From Sulfurimicrobium sp031426915 (lineage in GTDB: Bacteria > Pseudomonadota > Gammaproteobacteria > Burkholderiales > Sulfuricellaceae), in assembly GCA_031426915.1 (NCBI GenBank), contig JASJPB010000039.1:62001-126000 (forward strand): a stretch of 64,000 bases of DNA. The letters are read 5' to 3'. The position numbers and the translations under genes are program-made. Each line of letters opens with the position of its first letter. Position 1 is the first letter of the stretch. The notes below the pieces were generated by a model. That model was not told where the DNA came from and searched no databases. It was given only the letters and a program-made list of their open reading frames with translations. Shown one piece after another: positions 50,802 through 63,865 of this stretch.

Positions 50802-51833
50802 TTATTCCACCGGATAAGGCAAGGAAAGCAGCTCCAGCACCGGCCCCTCAGGGGCTTTCCAGTGCACGGCGCCCGCTTCGAGGGCGGTGCTGAGAATCAC
50901 CGCCAACGCATCGTAACCGCCTTCAGGCGAGGGCTGAGCGTTGACTATCATGCCTGCCGATTGCCCCGTCGTCCCCTGTCCGAACAATTCGTCACCCGCC
51001 AAGGGCGCTGCATCGGATTGAATGCGCACCCGATACATGCGGCGCTTCACCTTGCCCAGATACTGGGAACGCGCCACGATCTCCTGCCCCGGGTAACAGC
51101 CCTTCTTGAAACTCACGCCGCCGATCAATTCCAGGTTAGTCATTTGCGGAACGAAGTGCTCCTGCGTTCCGGCCGTGATTACCGGAATGCCCGCCTGGAT
51201 TTCCAGCCATTCCCAGCGCCCATTGCCCACCGGCGTGCAGTGCTTGACCAGTGTCTGCCAGACCCCCGGAGCCGCATCCGGAGATACAAGAATCTCGAAG
51301 CGCTGACCCGTCAGGCGAATCACGCTCATCTCTCCGCTCTGCACTAGCGCATAATCTTCCTCAGGAACTGCGAACCCCAGTTCGGCCATGGCCGCAACAG
51401 CGCCATTTCCAGCCAGCCCGAGGCGAATCCGGGCATCGCTTGCATCGCTCACCTTGACCTTGGAACGCAACACGTACATGCCAAGGCGTTTCTGGATGCC
51501 CTCCCTCAGTTCCGCCGGCAACTGCATGCAAAACCCCTCCTCGGTGCGCCATAGCAGGAAAGTCGCCAGCATCCGCCCCTTGGGCGTGCAATAGCTGCCA
51601 AGCTGGGCGTGCTCCCGTGTGGCAAGGCGTACATCGCAACTCAACTGCCCCTGAAGAAAAGCCTCGCTATCCTCGCCGGAAAACTGGATTACACCATAAT
51701 GGGAAAGGTCGGCAACAATGCTGCCGCATCGTGCAGCCGCGATTTCCTGCTCGGGCGTTCCGAAATGGCCAACCCTGTCGTTGTCCATGTGCGCACCGGC
51801 AGCAAGAAGGAAATTCAGCCAGGTAGGGTTCAT
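50802..51833 (-). CDS. ygfZ: Folate-binding protein YgfZ
   Basis: 343 residues, GcvT-related. The family signature KGCYPGQEIVARSQYLGKVKRR (motif K-G-C-Y-x-G-Q-E) is present with its cysteine. YgfZ uses tetrahydrofolate to help assemble or repair certain iron-sulfur proteins. It converges on nadB with a 5-bp gap and is divergent from ygfX. Confidence 0.92.
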   Translation of the reverse strand: MNPTWLNFLLAAGAHMDNDRVGHFGTPEQEIAAARCGSIVADLSHYGVIQFSGEDSEAFLQGQLSCDVRLATREHAQLGSYCTPKGRMLATFLLWRTEEGFCMQLPAELREGIQKRLGMYVLRSKVKVSDASDARIRLGLAGNGAVAAMAELGFAVPEEDYALVQSGEMSVIRLTGQRFEILVSPDAAPGVWQTLVKHCTPVGNGRWEWLEIQAGIPVITAGTQEHFVPQMTNLELIGGVSFKKGCYPGQEIVARSQYLGKVKRRMYRVRIQSDAAPLAGDELFGQGTTGQSAGMIVNAQPSPEGGYDALAVILSTALEAGAVHWKAPEGPVLELLSLPYPVE

Positions 51834-51915
51834 ATTGTTTCCAGTGAGTGGGTCGTGAGTGATTACCGGCTAAAATAGAGGTCATTGGTCTTTTTTACAA
51901 GTCCTGCCATCCTTC

Positions 51916-52347
51916 ATGCTTAATTTGCAACTCCGCTTCTCACGCACGTTGGGCGCCCTGCTCCTTGTTGCGCACCTGGCATCGCTGGCGCTGGTCTGGA
52001 TTACTCCACTGCCGGGTAGCGTCCAATTCGTGATATGCCTTTTGCTGCTTGCAAGCTGCCTGTTTTATCTGCGGCGCGATTGTCTGCGCCTTGCGCCAGG
52101 ATCAATCATCAGCCTGAGCTTCAATCAGGAAGGTTCATGCAGTTATCAAGTTCGTGGCGGGGAATGGTTTGAGGCGACGCTGCTCGGCAGCAGTCTGGTC
52201 ACGCCCTGGCTCAGCGTGCTGAACTTCAGACGAGAAGCTGCTCGTGGCATGAGAAGTGTTGTGCTGTTTCCCGATTCTATCGATGCGGAGGATTACCGCA
52301 AGCTACGGGTGCTTTTGCGCTGGGGGTTCAAGAATAAAGACGAATGA
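51916..52347 (+). CDS. ygfX: YgfX (CptA)-like membrane protein
   Basis: 143 residues with two adjacent N-terminal membrane segments (about 10-32 and 36-52) followed by a soluble part, the layout of YgfX. In E. coli ygfX is next to sdhE and ygfZ; here it is next to ygfZ without sdhE. YgfX has been described as a cell-division-affecting toxin and as an SdhE-linked protein. The identification rests on topology and position, and sequence support is moderate. Confidence 0.65.
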   Translation: MLNLQLRFSRTLGALLLVAHLASLALVWITPLPGSVQFVICLLLLASCLFYLRRDCLRLAPGSIISLSFNQEGSCSYQVRGGEWFEATLLGSSLVTPWLSVLNFRREAARGMRSVVLFPDSIDAEDYRKLRVLLRWGFKNKDE

Positions 52348-52361
52348 ATGCTGGATGCACT

Positions 52362-52766
52362 TCACGCCAGTCCAAGACTGTGCGCCACTTTGTCCAGTGC
52401 TTCATCGCTGGTAATCAGATGCGCGCCGTGTCGTTCCGCCAATGCCAGATACAGGGCGTCGTACGCGGTTAATCCATGCGCCTCTGCCAAGGAGCAGGCA
52501 GGCAAAAGCAAGGACTCATGCTCACACAGACGAATCGGCAGCGACTCAACCGCTTGAAGAAGCTCGCCCAGTTCCTGTGCTGACAATTCACCCCGCCGCC
52601 GCTTGCGCAGCAATACATTGGCCACTTCCGCCAGTAATAGCTGGGGCGCCAACACCAAGTCCGCGCCGCTGGCCGCTCGATTAAATGCAGTCTCAACCTC
52701 TGGATGTAGCGGGCCATCGGGTACAAACAAGCGAATCAGCGCCGAGGTGTCGATCACCCACATCAT
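52362..52766 (-). CDS. vapC: VapC/FitB-type PIN-domain toxin
   Basis: 134 residues, PIN ribonuclease domain: the acidic metal ligands are in VIDTSALIRLF (Asp near residue 5), the central EVANVLLRKRRRGE, TAYDALYLALAE and ITSDEAL. Expected to cleave a specific RNA. The ATG at 52766 overlaps the antitoxin stop (ATGA); the frame continuing upstream to 52835 lies inside the antitoxin gene. Confidence 0.88.
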   Translation of the reverse strand: MMWVIDTSALIRLFVPDGPLHPEVETAFNRAASGADLVLAPQLLLAEVANVLLRKRRRGELSAQELGELLQAVESLPIRLCEHESLLLPACSLAEAHGLTAYDALYLALAERHGAHLITSDEALDKVAHSLGLA

Positions 52767-52993
52767 CTTGCACGATCCTGTCGCACGTCCTCCACCGTAT
52801 CGCCCAGGCTGCGACCTGCCAGCCGCATTCGCCACGAACGGGCCACTGCCAAGCCAGGGCCAGCGGCCAGCCGGGCTTCCCGTTCGATCAGGCAGCGCAC
52901 CTGTTCCTGCATGCTGCGGTGGTTGGCAGCAGCCATTGCCTTCAGCGCTTCATAGACATCATCCGGCAGATTGCGAATACTCAATGCTTTCAT
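52763..52993 (-). CDS. vapB: Ribbon-helix-helix antitoxin (FitA/VapB-like)
   Basis: 76 residues: the N-terminal ribbon-helix-helix (MKALSIRNLPDDVYEALKAMAAANHRSMQEQVR, given as KALSIRNLPDDVYEALK) binds DNA and the C-terminal tail (RSLGDTVEDVRQDRA) should neutralise the PIN toxin. AAGGAG precedes the ATG. Coupled to vapC by a four-base overlap. Confidence 0.87.
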   Translation of the reverse strand: MKALSIRNLPDDVYEALKAMAAANHRSMQEQVRCLIEREARLAAGPGLAVARSWRMRLAGRSLGDTVEDVRQDRAR

Positions 52994-53004
52994 AACGCTC
53001 TCCT

Positions 53005-53035
53005 TGCAATCAAATTGCAGTCGTTATAATGATAG
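53005..53035 (-). promoter_or_regulatory. VapBC promoter and palindromic operator
   Basis: A perfect palindrome, TGCAAT-CAA-ATTGCA on the plus strand (53005-53019), sits about 12 bp upstream of the antitoxin ATG, next to a -10-like TATAAC/ATTATA element (around 53022-53030, read on the minus strand). The position between promoter and Shine-Dalgarno suits autorepression by the RHH antitoxin. Confidence 0.55.
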
Positions 53036-53113
53036 CAGATTGCTTGCTTCGCCAAAGACTGTGCAGCACAACGTATCCAAATTCGCAGGGACGGCACTCC
53101 GTTGTTGGATCAG

Positions 53114-53560
53114 TCACTTGGAATGAGTTTCTTGAGAATAGAGGCGAATACGACCGACCCCAACACGGATTAAGCTCACGAACCCGACAAGACCAAGCAG
53201 AAGCAGCGTTATGATAAAGAACTGCATGGCAAAGAAAAACAATCCACCTTCTATGACTTTATAATGTGCAGGTTGATTCGCCAGACCAGCGAAAAATTGG
53301 CAAGCGGAAACCACAAGCCCACCCAGAACACAAAATACGATTGCGTCCCTGGCATGGCGGATGAAGAAAGTAGCACCGATGCACACCACAATTTCAGGGG
53401 CAAAAACAGCAAGCCACCAAACGGTAGGGACCTCTTTCCATCCAGCAAGGTGAGGGACAACCAAGGGCTCATAAATTAGCTCTTGGCTCAACCAGAACGA
53501 GAGACCAAGCAAAATACCAAACAGCGGTGGCCGAAGTGATGGACTCATTATGTGGGTCAA
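53114..53560 (-). CDS. Hypothetical four-helix membrane protein
   Basis: 148 residues with about four membrane segments (around 12-30, 46-66, 72-92 and 106-130) and a short basic C-terminal tail. I do not recognise a family. Composition is more AT-rich than parC next door, and it stands alone beside the toxin-antitoxin pair, so it may be an accessory acquisition. Confidence 0.55.
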   Translation of the reverse strand: MTHIMSPSLRPPLFGILLGLSFWLSQELIYEPLVVPHLAGWKEVPTVWWLAVFAPEIVVCIGATFFIRHARDAIVFCVLGGLVVSACQFFAGLANQPAHYKVIEGGLFFFAMQFFIITLLLLGLVGFVSLIRVGVGRIRLYSQETHSK

Positions 53561-53610
53561 AGTAAATTGGAGTTAAAATGTGCTGTATGGGCTTGAATAG
53601 CGGGTCATTT

Positions 53611-55980
53611 CTACCCCAGCCCCGTCACCGCCTTCATCTTGACCGGCAAGGCATGGCCCTTGCGGGCACGTTTGCCGACAAAGGCATCCAATGCCGGTCC
53701 TGACACCTCCCACTCGGTAACTTTTCCGCCACGGCCTATGCCGCTAACCTTTGCCGATGTGACGATCGCTCGTGCGCCAATCAGTTTCTCGCCCTGGTTC
53801 AAACCCATCAAAATCACGCCTTTCCCGCCCGGCAAGGATTTCATCTCTTCAATCGCAAAGACGAGCAGGCGCGGCTCTCCGGACAAGGCGGCGATGTAGC
53901 GCGCTTGCGCCGGCACCTCGCTTGGCGGCAGCAGTGTGGCGCCTTCCTCAATGCTCATGTAGGCCTTGCCCGCCCGGTTGCGGGTGACCATGTCGCTCAG
54001 CGTGCCGATGAAACCCACCCCGGCCGTGGTTGCCATCAGGAACCGGGTTTCCAATGGCGCGGACAGCATGGCGATGATCTTGCCGTTCTGCAATTCGACC
54101 AGCGAGGACACCGGCACGCCGTCGCCCTTGCCGCCCGGCAGGTCCACCGGACGCACCGCATAGGCCCTGCCCTGCCCGTCCAGCAGCACGACGGGATGGA
54201 TGGTTCGGGTTTCGATGATGGCCAGTCCTTCGTCGCCGTCTTTCCAGCTCAACGCGGCCTGGTCGATGTCGTGGCCGACGCGGCTGCGGATGAATCCGTT
54301 GCGCGACAGGATGACGGTCACCGGCTCGTCGGACAGTGCCTCCACGCTGGCGGCGGTCACTTTTTCGGCGTGCTGAATCAGGGTGCGGCGGTTATCGCCG
54401 TATTTGTCGGCGTCCTTGCGGATTTCCTCGATGATCAGCACGCGTCGTGCCGATTCGCTGCCCAGCAGATGATTGAGGCCGTCGCGTTCGGTCTGGAGTT
54501 CGCCCAACTCGCGCTCGATCTTGAAGCCCTCCAGCCGCGCCAGTTGGCGCAGGCGAATTTCCAGGATGTCCTCGGCCTGCACCTCGCTTAGGGCGAAGTG
54601 GGCCATCAGTTCCGGCTTGGGCTCGTCCGCCTCGCGAATGACGCGAATCACCTCGTCGATGCGCAGGAAGGCGATCATGCGCCCTTCGAGGATATGGATG
54701 CGCCGCTCGACCTCGTTGAAGCGGTGTTGCAGGCGCCGCGCCACCACCACCATGCGGAAGTCGCACCACTCGCGCACCACCTGCGTCAACGATTTCTGCT
54801 GTGGTCGGCCATCGCGGCCGATCATGGTCATGTTGAGCGACTGGTTGTTCTCCAGCGAAGTATTGACCAACAGCAGGTTCATCAGGTCGTCGGCAGCGAC
54901 GGTGCGGGTCTTGGGTTCCAGCAGGATGCGCACCGGATGGGCCTGGTCGGAATCGTCGCGGAAAGTGTCGAGCATCGCCAGAACAGTGTTTTTGAGGTTC
55001 TGCTGATCCGGGTTCAGGGACTTCTTGCCCGCCTTGACCTTGGGGTTGACCAGTTCCTCGATCTCGGCCAGCACCTTGGCGGTGCTGGTATTGGGCGGCA
55101 GTTCGGTGATGGCGATGCGGTACTGGCCGCGCGCGAGCGGTTCCACGCTCCATTGCGCCCGCACCCGGATGCTGCCGCGTCCGGTTTCGTAGGCTTTGCG
55201 GATGTCCTCGGCTGCGGAAATGATCTGTCCGCCGCCAGGGAAGTCCGGGCCGGGGATGGCGGCGTAAACGGCTTCGTCGTCCGCGCCCTCGATCACCGCG
55301 ATGCAGGCCTGGACCACTTCCCTCAGGTTGTGCGGCGCCATTTCCGTCGCCATGCCCACGGCGATGCCGGAAACGCCGTTCAACAGCAACACCGGCAGAC
55401 GGGCCGGCAGCAACGCCGGTTCCTTCATGGTGCCGTCGTAGTTCTCTCGGAAATCCACTGTGCCGCGGTCGATTTCCGAGAGCAGGATGTCTTCCGCGAA
55501 TTTCGACAGCCGCACCTCGGTGTAGCGCATGGCCGCCGGGGAATCGCCGTCGCGCGAGCCGAAGTTGCCCTGGCCCTCGATCAGCGGATAACGCAGCGTG
55601 AAGTCCTGCGCCATGCGCACGGCTGCCTCGTAGACCGCGGTGTCGCCGTGCGGGTGGTATTTACCGATCACGTCGCCGACGATGCGCGCCGATTTCTTGA
55701 ACGGGGTATCCGAACGATTGCCCAGTTCGCGCATGGCGAACAGGATGCGCCGCTGCACCGGCTTCTGCCCGTCCTCGACGAAGGGCAAGGCCCGGTCCAG
55801 CACCGTGGACATGGCGTAGGTGAGGTAGGCGCGCTCGGCGAAGACGTGCAATGGCACGCCGTCTTCATCGCCCGGCGGCGGGGGGGGCGCTATCTCTAGT
55901 GGTGGCGGAGGAGACTGGTCCTCCTGTTCCGCCAGAGCCGGGATTATTTCGCCGAACATGTCGATTTGTAACTGAGTCAT
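53611..55980 (-). CDS. parC: DNA topoisomerase IV subunit A
   Basis: 789 residues. Active-site tyrosine in MRYTEVRL (Tyr153), the quinolone-region HPHGDTAVYEA (Thr114 where E. coli has Ser80), and GQGNFGSRDGD are present. The first 40 residues form a Pro-rich, acidic N-terminal extension not seen in E. coli ParC. The ATG shares one base with the parE stop (TGATG). With ParE it decatenates daughter chromosomes. Gyrase A is excluded by the companion gene and short C-terminal domain. Confidence 0.93.
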   Translation of the reverse strand: MTQLQIDMFGEIIPALAEQEDQSPPPPLEIAPPPPPGDEDGVPLHVFAERAYLTYAMSTVLDRALPFVEDGQKPVQRRILFAMRELGNRSDTPFKKSARIVGDVIGKYHPHGDTAVYEAAVRMAQDFTLRYPLIEGQGNFGSRDGDSPAAMRYTEVRLSKFAEDILLSEIDRGTVDFRENYDGTMKEPALLPARLPVLLLNGVSGIAVGMATEMAPHNLREVVQACIAVIEGADDEAVYAAIPGPDFPGGGQIISAAEDIRKAYETGRGSIRVRAQWSVEPLARGQYRIAITELPPNTSTAKVLAEIEELVNPKVKAGKKSLNPDQQNLKNTVLAMLDTFRDDSDQAHPVRILLEPKTRTVAADDLMNLLLVNTSLENNQSLNMTMIGRDGRPQQKSLTQVVREWCDFRMVVVARRLQHRFNEVERRIHILEGRMIAFLRIDEVIRVIREADEPKPELMAHFALSEVQAEDILEIRLRQLARLEGFKIERELGELQTERDGLNHLLGSESARRVLIIEEIRKDADKYGDNRRTLIQHAEKVTAASVEALSDEPVTVILSRNGFIRSRVGHDIDQAALSWKDGDEGLAIIETRTIHPVVLLDGQGRAYAVRPVDLPGGKGDGVPVSSLVELQNGKIIAMLSAPLETRFLMATTAGVGFIGTLSDMVTRNRAGKAYMSIEEGATLLPPSEVPAQARYIAALSGEPRLLVFAIEEMKSLPGGKGVILMGLNQGEKLIGARAIVTSAKVSGIGRGGKVTEWEVSGPALDAFVGKRARKGHALPVKMKAVTGLG

Positions 55981-57947
55981 CAAATATCTGCTTCCACGAG
56001 ATTGCCCCTCTCTTCCATCCAGGCGCGCCGCCCGGCGGCCTCGCCCTTGCCCATCAGCAGCGTGAACTGGCGCCGCGCCTCATCCAGGTCGTCCCTGGGC
56101 ATCGTCATGGGCAGCAGGCGGCGGGTATCGGGATGCATGGTGGTTTCCCGCAACTGCTCGGGGTTCATTTCGCCCAGGCCCTTGAAACGGCCGACGTGAA
56201 TGTGATCCTCGCGCACCCCGTCTTCGCGCAGCCGCTCCAGCATCTGATCGCGCTCCCCTTCGTCCAGCGCATAGAGGCGGCGCTCGCCCCGACTCTTTCC
56301 CTGGGCGGCGACCTTGATGGAGAACAGCGGCGGCTGGGCAATATAGACATGGCCCAGTTCGATCAGCTTGGGAAAATGGCGGAAAAATAGCGTCAACAGC
56401 AGCGTCTGGATATGGCTGCCGTCCACGTCCGCATCCGCCATGACGATCAGCTTGCCATAGCGCAGGTTGTCGAGCACCGAATCGGCGGCGTCGACCTCGT
56501 GCGGATCGATGCCCAGCGCCACGGCGATGTCGTGCACCTCGTTATTGCCGAAGATCTCGCCGCGCCCCACTTCCCAGGTGTTGAGCACCTTGCCGCGTAG
56601 CGGCAGGATGGCCTGGTAGTCGCGCTCGCGCCCCTGCTTGGCCGAGCCGCCCGCCGAATCCCCTTCCACCAGGAACAGTTCGTTGCGGCTGGTATCGCTC
56701 GACTCGCAGTCGGTCAATTTGCCGGGCAAAACCGCCGCGCCCGACTGTTTCTTCTTCTCCACCGCCTTGCCGGATTTCAGCCGCGCCTGTGCCGCCTTGA
56801 TGGCCAGTTCGGCGATCTTCTTGCCCTCCTCAACATGGCTGTTGAGCCAGGAATCGAGCGGGTCCTTGACGCGGGAAGCGACCAGCCTCAAGGCATCGCG
56901 GCTGGAGAGTTTTTCCTTGGTCTGTCCCTGGAACTGGGGGTCGAGGATGCGCGTCGAGAGTACGAAACGCACCTGTCGCCACACGTCTTCCGCCTGGAGA
57001 TTGACCTTGCCCGGCAACAGTCCGTGGTGGCTGACGAACTCCTTGAGCGATTCGTAGATGCCCGAGCGCAGCCCCGCCTCATGCGTGCCGCCGGAGAGCG
57101 TCGGGATCAGGTTGACGTAGGACTCCCCCATCCCGCCGACACCCTCGCACCAGGCAAGCGCCCAGGATGCGCCCTCGCCCTCCGAGAAACCGCCGGCATC
57201 CTCCGCACCCGCGTAGCGTTCCGCGGCGAAAATGGGACTCACATAAGCCTGCTCGCTATCCGGCAGCGTTTCGCTCAAATAGGACACCAAACCATCGGCG
57301 TACTGCCAGATCTTTTCTTGTCCGGATTCCTCGTCCAGCAACACCACCTTGAGCCCCGGCAACAAAACCGCCTTGGCGCGCAGCAGGCGCTCCAGCTCGG
57401 TGCGCTTGGCAAACGGCGTATCGAAATAGCGCGCGTCCGGCCAGGCCCGCACCAGGGTGCCGGAAGTGCGCACACCGATGGTGCCGATTTCGGCCAGGGG
57501 TTCGATCACGTCGCCTGCCGAAAATGCCATGCGATGAATCTTCCCCTCGCGCTTGACGGTGACCTCCAGACGGGAAGAAAGCGCATTGGTGACCGATACG
57601 CCCACACCATGCAAACCGCCCGAAAAGGCATACGCGCCGCCCGATTTCTTGTCGAACTTTCCGCCCGCATGCAATCGGGTGAAAACCACCTCGACCGTCG
57701 GCACGCCTTCATCAGGATGAATCCCGACCGGAATGCCGCGCCCGTCATCCTCGACCGAGACCGAGCCGTCCACATGCAGCGTGACCGCAATCTTCCTGGC
57801 AAAGCCGCCCAAGGCTTCGTCGGCGGCGTTGTCGATGATTTCCTGGATGATGTGCGTGGGCGAATCGGTCCGGGTATACATCCCGGGCCGTTCCTTGACG
57901 GGTTCGAGTCCTTTCAGGACGCGGATGGAAGATTCTGAGTAAGCCAT
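55980..57947 (-). CDS. parE: DNA topoisomerase IV subunit B
   Basis: 655 residues: GHKL ATPase domain (EIIDNAADEALGG, DDGRGIPVGIHPDEG, GGLHGVGVSVTNALS), transducer domain, and TOPRIM (LVEGDSAGGSAKQGRERDYQAILPLRGKVLN, given as EGDSAGGSAKQGR; DADVDGSHI). No GyrB-type insertion. Starts the parE-parC operon. The Shine-Dalgarno is weak. Confidence 0.94.
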   Translation of the reverse strand: MAYSESSIRVLKGLEPVKERPGMYTRTDSPTHIIQEIIDNAADEALGGFARKIAVTLHVDGSVSVEDDGRGIPVGIHPDEGVPTVEVVFTRLHAGGKFDKKSGGAYAFSGGLHGVGVSVTNALSSRLEVTVKREGKIHRMAFSAGDVIEPLAEIGTIGVRTSGTLVRAWPDARYFDTPFAKRTELERLLRAKAVLLPGLKVVLLDEESGQEKIWQYADGLVSYLSETLPDSEQAYVSPIFAAERYAGAEDAGGFSEGEGASWALAWCEGVGGMGESYVNLIPTLSGGTHEAGLRSGIYESLKEFVSHHGLLPGKVNLQAEDVWRQVRFVLSTRILDPQFQGQTKEKLSSRDALRLVASRVKDPLDSWLNSHVEEGKKIAELAIKAAQARLKSGKAVEKKKQSGAAVLPGKLTDCESSDTSRNELFLVEGDSAGGSAKQGRERDYQAILPLRGKVLNTWEVGRGEIFGNNEVHDIAVALGIDPHEVDAADSVLDNLRYGKLIVMADADVDGSHIQTLLLTLFFRHFPKLIELGHVYIAQPPLFSIKVAAQGKSRGERRLYALDEGERDQMLERLREDGVREDHIHVGRFKGLGEMNPEQLRETTMHPDTRRLLPMTMPRDDLDEARRQFTLLMGKGEAAGRRAWMEERGNLVEADI

Positions 57948-58123
57948 TGATTTATTCTAGTTTCTAATGTGTGGCCGGGTGTGGCGCTGAAATCCGGAAT
58001 GATAGCCGTCGTGATTGTATATCAGCGCGGAATTTTGAACACACCCGGCACTCAAGTTCTGTGCTGGCTGGATGCTCCCATTACCCGATTGCGCCTCTCC
58101 GGGCATCGTGACATCCATCAGGA
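57948..58123. other. Gene-free spacer upstream of parE
   Basis: 176 bp holding no supported gene. GGCCGGGTGTG near 57973 and CACACCCGGC near 58035 form a 10-bp inverted repeat about 50 bp apart, which may be part of a terminator for the upstream hybrid kinase or a regulatory site for parE. A 158-codon plus-strand frame here runs into the kinase gene and is a shadow. Confidence 0.3.
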
Positions 58124-62359
<4,236 letters not shown>

Positions 62360-62617
62360 TTATGGAGGTTGTTGTCCATTCCAAATTGCTGCTTTTGCGA
62401 TCCGTCGTTAGGCGGGATCATTGAGGATAATTCTTGTTGTCACGCTGAAAGCCGCAAGGACAAAATGTAGTGGCGGAGAGGGTGTCCGCCGGAATAGAAT
62501 TCTTGCCGTATCACGAAGAATCATAAGTTATTGATCCAATGAAATAACGCGGTTATTGTTGCATCAATTAGTGGCACGTCGTATCATCATGTCTTAGGCT
62601 TATTGATGGGGCGTATG
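62360..62617. other. Spacer between hybrid kinase and integrase; possible att region
   Basis: 258 bp without a gene. It contains TGGCGGAGAGGGTG (62471-62484), identical to the reverse complement of a typical tRNA-Ser 3' end for its first ten bases, then departing from tRNA sequence. That is what a duplicated attachment core would look like beside a tyrosine integrase. No full tRNA is present here. Confidence 0.35.
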
Positions 62618-62659
62618 ATGGGACGAATTAAGGCACCTATGGCGGAGAAAGTCTCCGCC
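62472..62659. repeat. Pair of similar inverted repeats flanking the integrase start
   Basis: GGCGGA-gagggtg-TCCGCC (62472-62490) recurs as GGCGGAG-AAAGT-CTCCGCC (62641-62659), the latter just inside the integrase coding region. Two near-copies 170 bp apart could be arm-type sites for the integrase, or could reflect chance in GC-rich sequence. Confidence 0.35.
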
Positions 62660-63865
62660 AAACTCTCTAAACAGGCCGGAATGCACGCGGTAGGAGGTGT
62701 TCCTGGGCTTTACCTGCTGGTCTCCGGGACGGGCGGCGCCTCGTGGATTTTCCGCTATTCCTTTTCCGGTCGCCGTCGCGACCTTGGTCTAGGCAGCTAC
62801 ATCGACTTGCCGCTGTCAGATGCGCGCAAGAAGGCCATGGAACAGCGCAGGTTGATCCTTGATGGCATTGACCCCGTAGAGTCCCGCAAGGCCGCACGAA
62901 GCGCCCTCGCCTCCACCCGCGCAAGCGCCCTCACCTTCGAGCAATGCGCCCTCGCCTATATCGCATCCCAAGAGCCTGGATGGAAGAACGCCAAGCACGG
63001 CGACCAATGGCGCAACACGCTAAGCACGTATGCATACCCCGTGGTAGGCGGACTTCTGGTCCGGGACGTGGAACAGGCGCACGTCCTGCAAATCCTAGAG
63101 CCGCTTTGGACGACCAAGACCGAAACGGCATCACGGCTTCGCGGTCGCATTGAAAGCGTCATTGATTACGCAACGGCGCGCGGATACCGAACCGGGGATA
63201 ATCCAGCCCGCTGGCGTGGCCATCTGGACAAACTCATGCCCGCGCCTTCAAAGGTTGCGAAGGTCGAACACCATGCAGCCATGAGTTACAACGAGCTTCC
63301 GGGATTCATACTCGCATTGCACCAACAGGCCGGAATGGGTGCGCGCGCTCTGGAGTTCGCCATTCTCACGGCGGCGCGATCCGGCGAGGTGCGCGGCGCG
63401 ACCTGGGGCGAAATCGACAGCGCCGCCGCCGTGTGGACAATACCGGCGGGCCGGATGAAGGCCGAAAAAGAGCACCGCATACCGCTATCTGCTCACGCGC
63501 TGGAAATGCTCCGCGCCCTGCCCCGCGTTGCAGGCTCTGACCTGATATACCCGAGCACCAAGGGGACGCCGCTTTCAGACATGACCCTGACGGCAGTATT
63601 GCGCCGAATGGACCGGGGAGAGGTAACCGCGCACGGCTTCCGTTCAACCTTCCGCGATTGGGCAGGGGAATCCACAAGCTACCCTCGCGAGGTGATCGAG
63701 CACGCCCTCGCCCACCAGCTCAAGGATAAAGCGGAAGCCGCTTATGCACGGGGAACCCTATTCGACAAGCGGCGGCGGTTGATGGACGACTGGGCGAAGT
63801 ATTGCCACACTCCCCAAGCGACCGCCGCCAGCGTGACGCCGATAAACAGCATGGCGGGCGCGTAA
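62618..63865 (+). CDS. int: Tyrosine recombinase/integrase (DUF4102 type)
   Basis: 415 residues. N-terminal arm-binding domain (DUF4102: GLYLLVSGTGGASWIFRYSF), SAM-like core-binding domain, and catalytic domain with Arg in TAARSGEVRGATWGE, HGFR (His and Arg) and Tyr in AEAAYARGTLFDKRR. All catalytic residues are present, so it is likely active. ATG 62618 has GGGG six bases upstream; ATG 62606 and TTG 62603 are alternatives. This family drives genomic islands and prophages, often at tRNA genes. Its stop overlaps the next start (TAATG). Confidence 0.93.
   Translation: MGRIKAPMAEKVSAKLSKQAGMHAVGGVPGLYLLVSGTGGASWIFRYSFSGRRRDLGLGSYIDLPLSDARKKAMEQRRLILDGIDPVESRKAARSALASTRASALTFEQCALAYIASQEPGWKNAKHGDQWRNTLSTYAYPVVGGLLVRDVEQAHVLQILEPLWTTKTETASRLRGRIESVIDYATARGYRTGDNPARWRGHLDKLMPAPSKVAKVEHHAAMSYNELPGFILALHQQAGMGARALEFAILTAARSGEVRGATWGEIDSAAAVWTIPAGRMKAEKEHRIPLSAHALEMLRALPRVAGSDLIYPSTKGTPLSDMTLTAVLRRMDRGEVTAHGFRSTFRDWAGESTSYPREVIEHALAHQLKDKAEAAYARGTLFDKRRRLMDDWAKYCHTPQATAASVTPINSMAGA

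Noticed and set aside
62471..62484. A tRNA-Ser gene at the integrase border
   Set aside because: Only about ten bases match a tRNA 3' end; no acceptor partner, anticodon arm or T-arm sequence follows.
62571..62590. Sigma-54 promoter (TGGCAC) upstream of the integrase
   Set aside because: The -12 element TTGC is missing at the required spacing.
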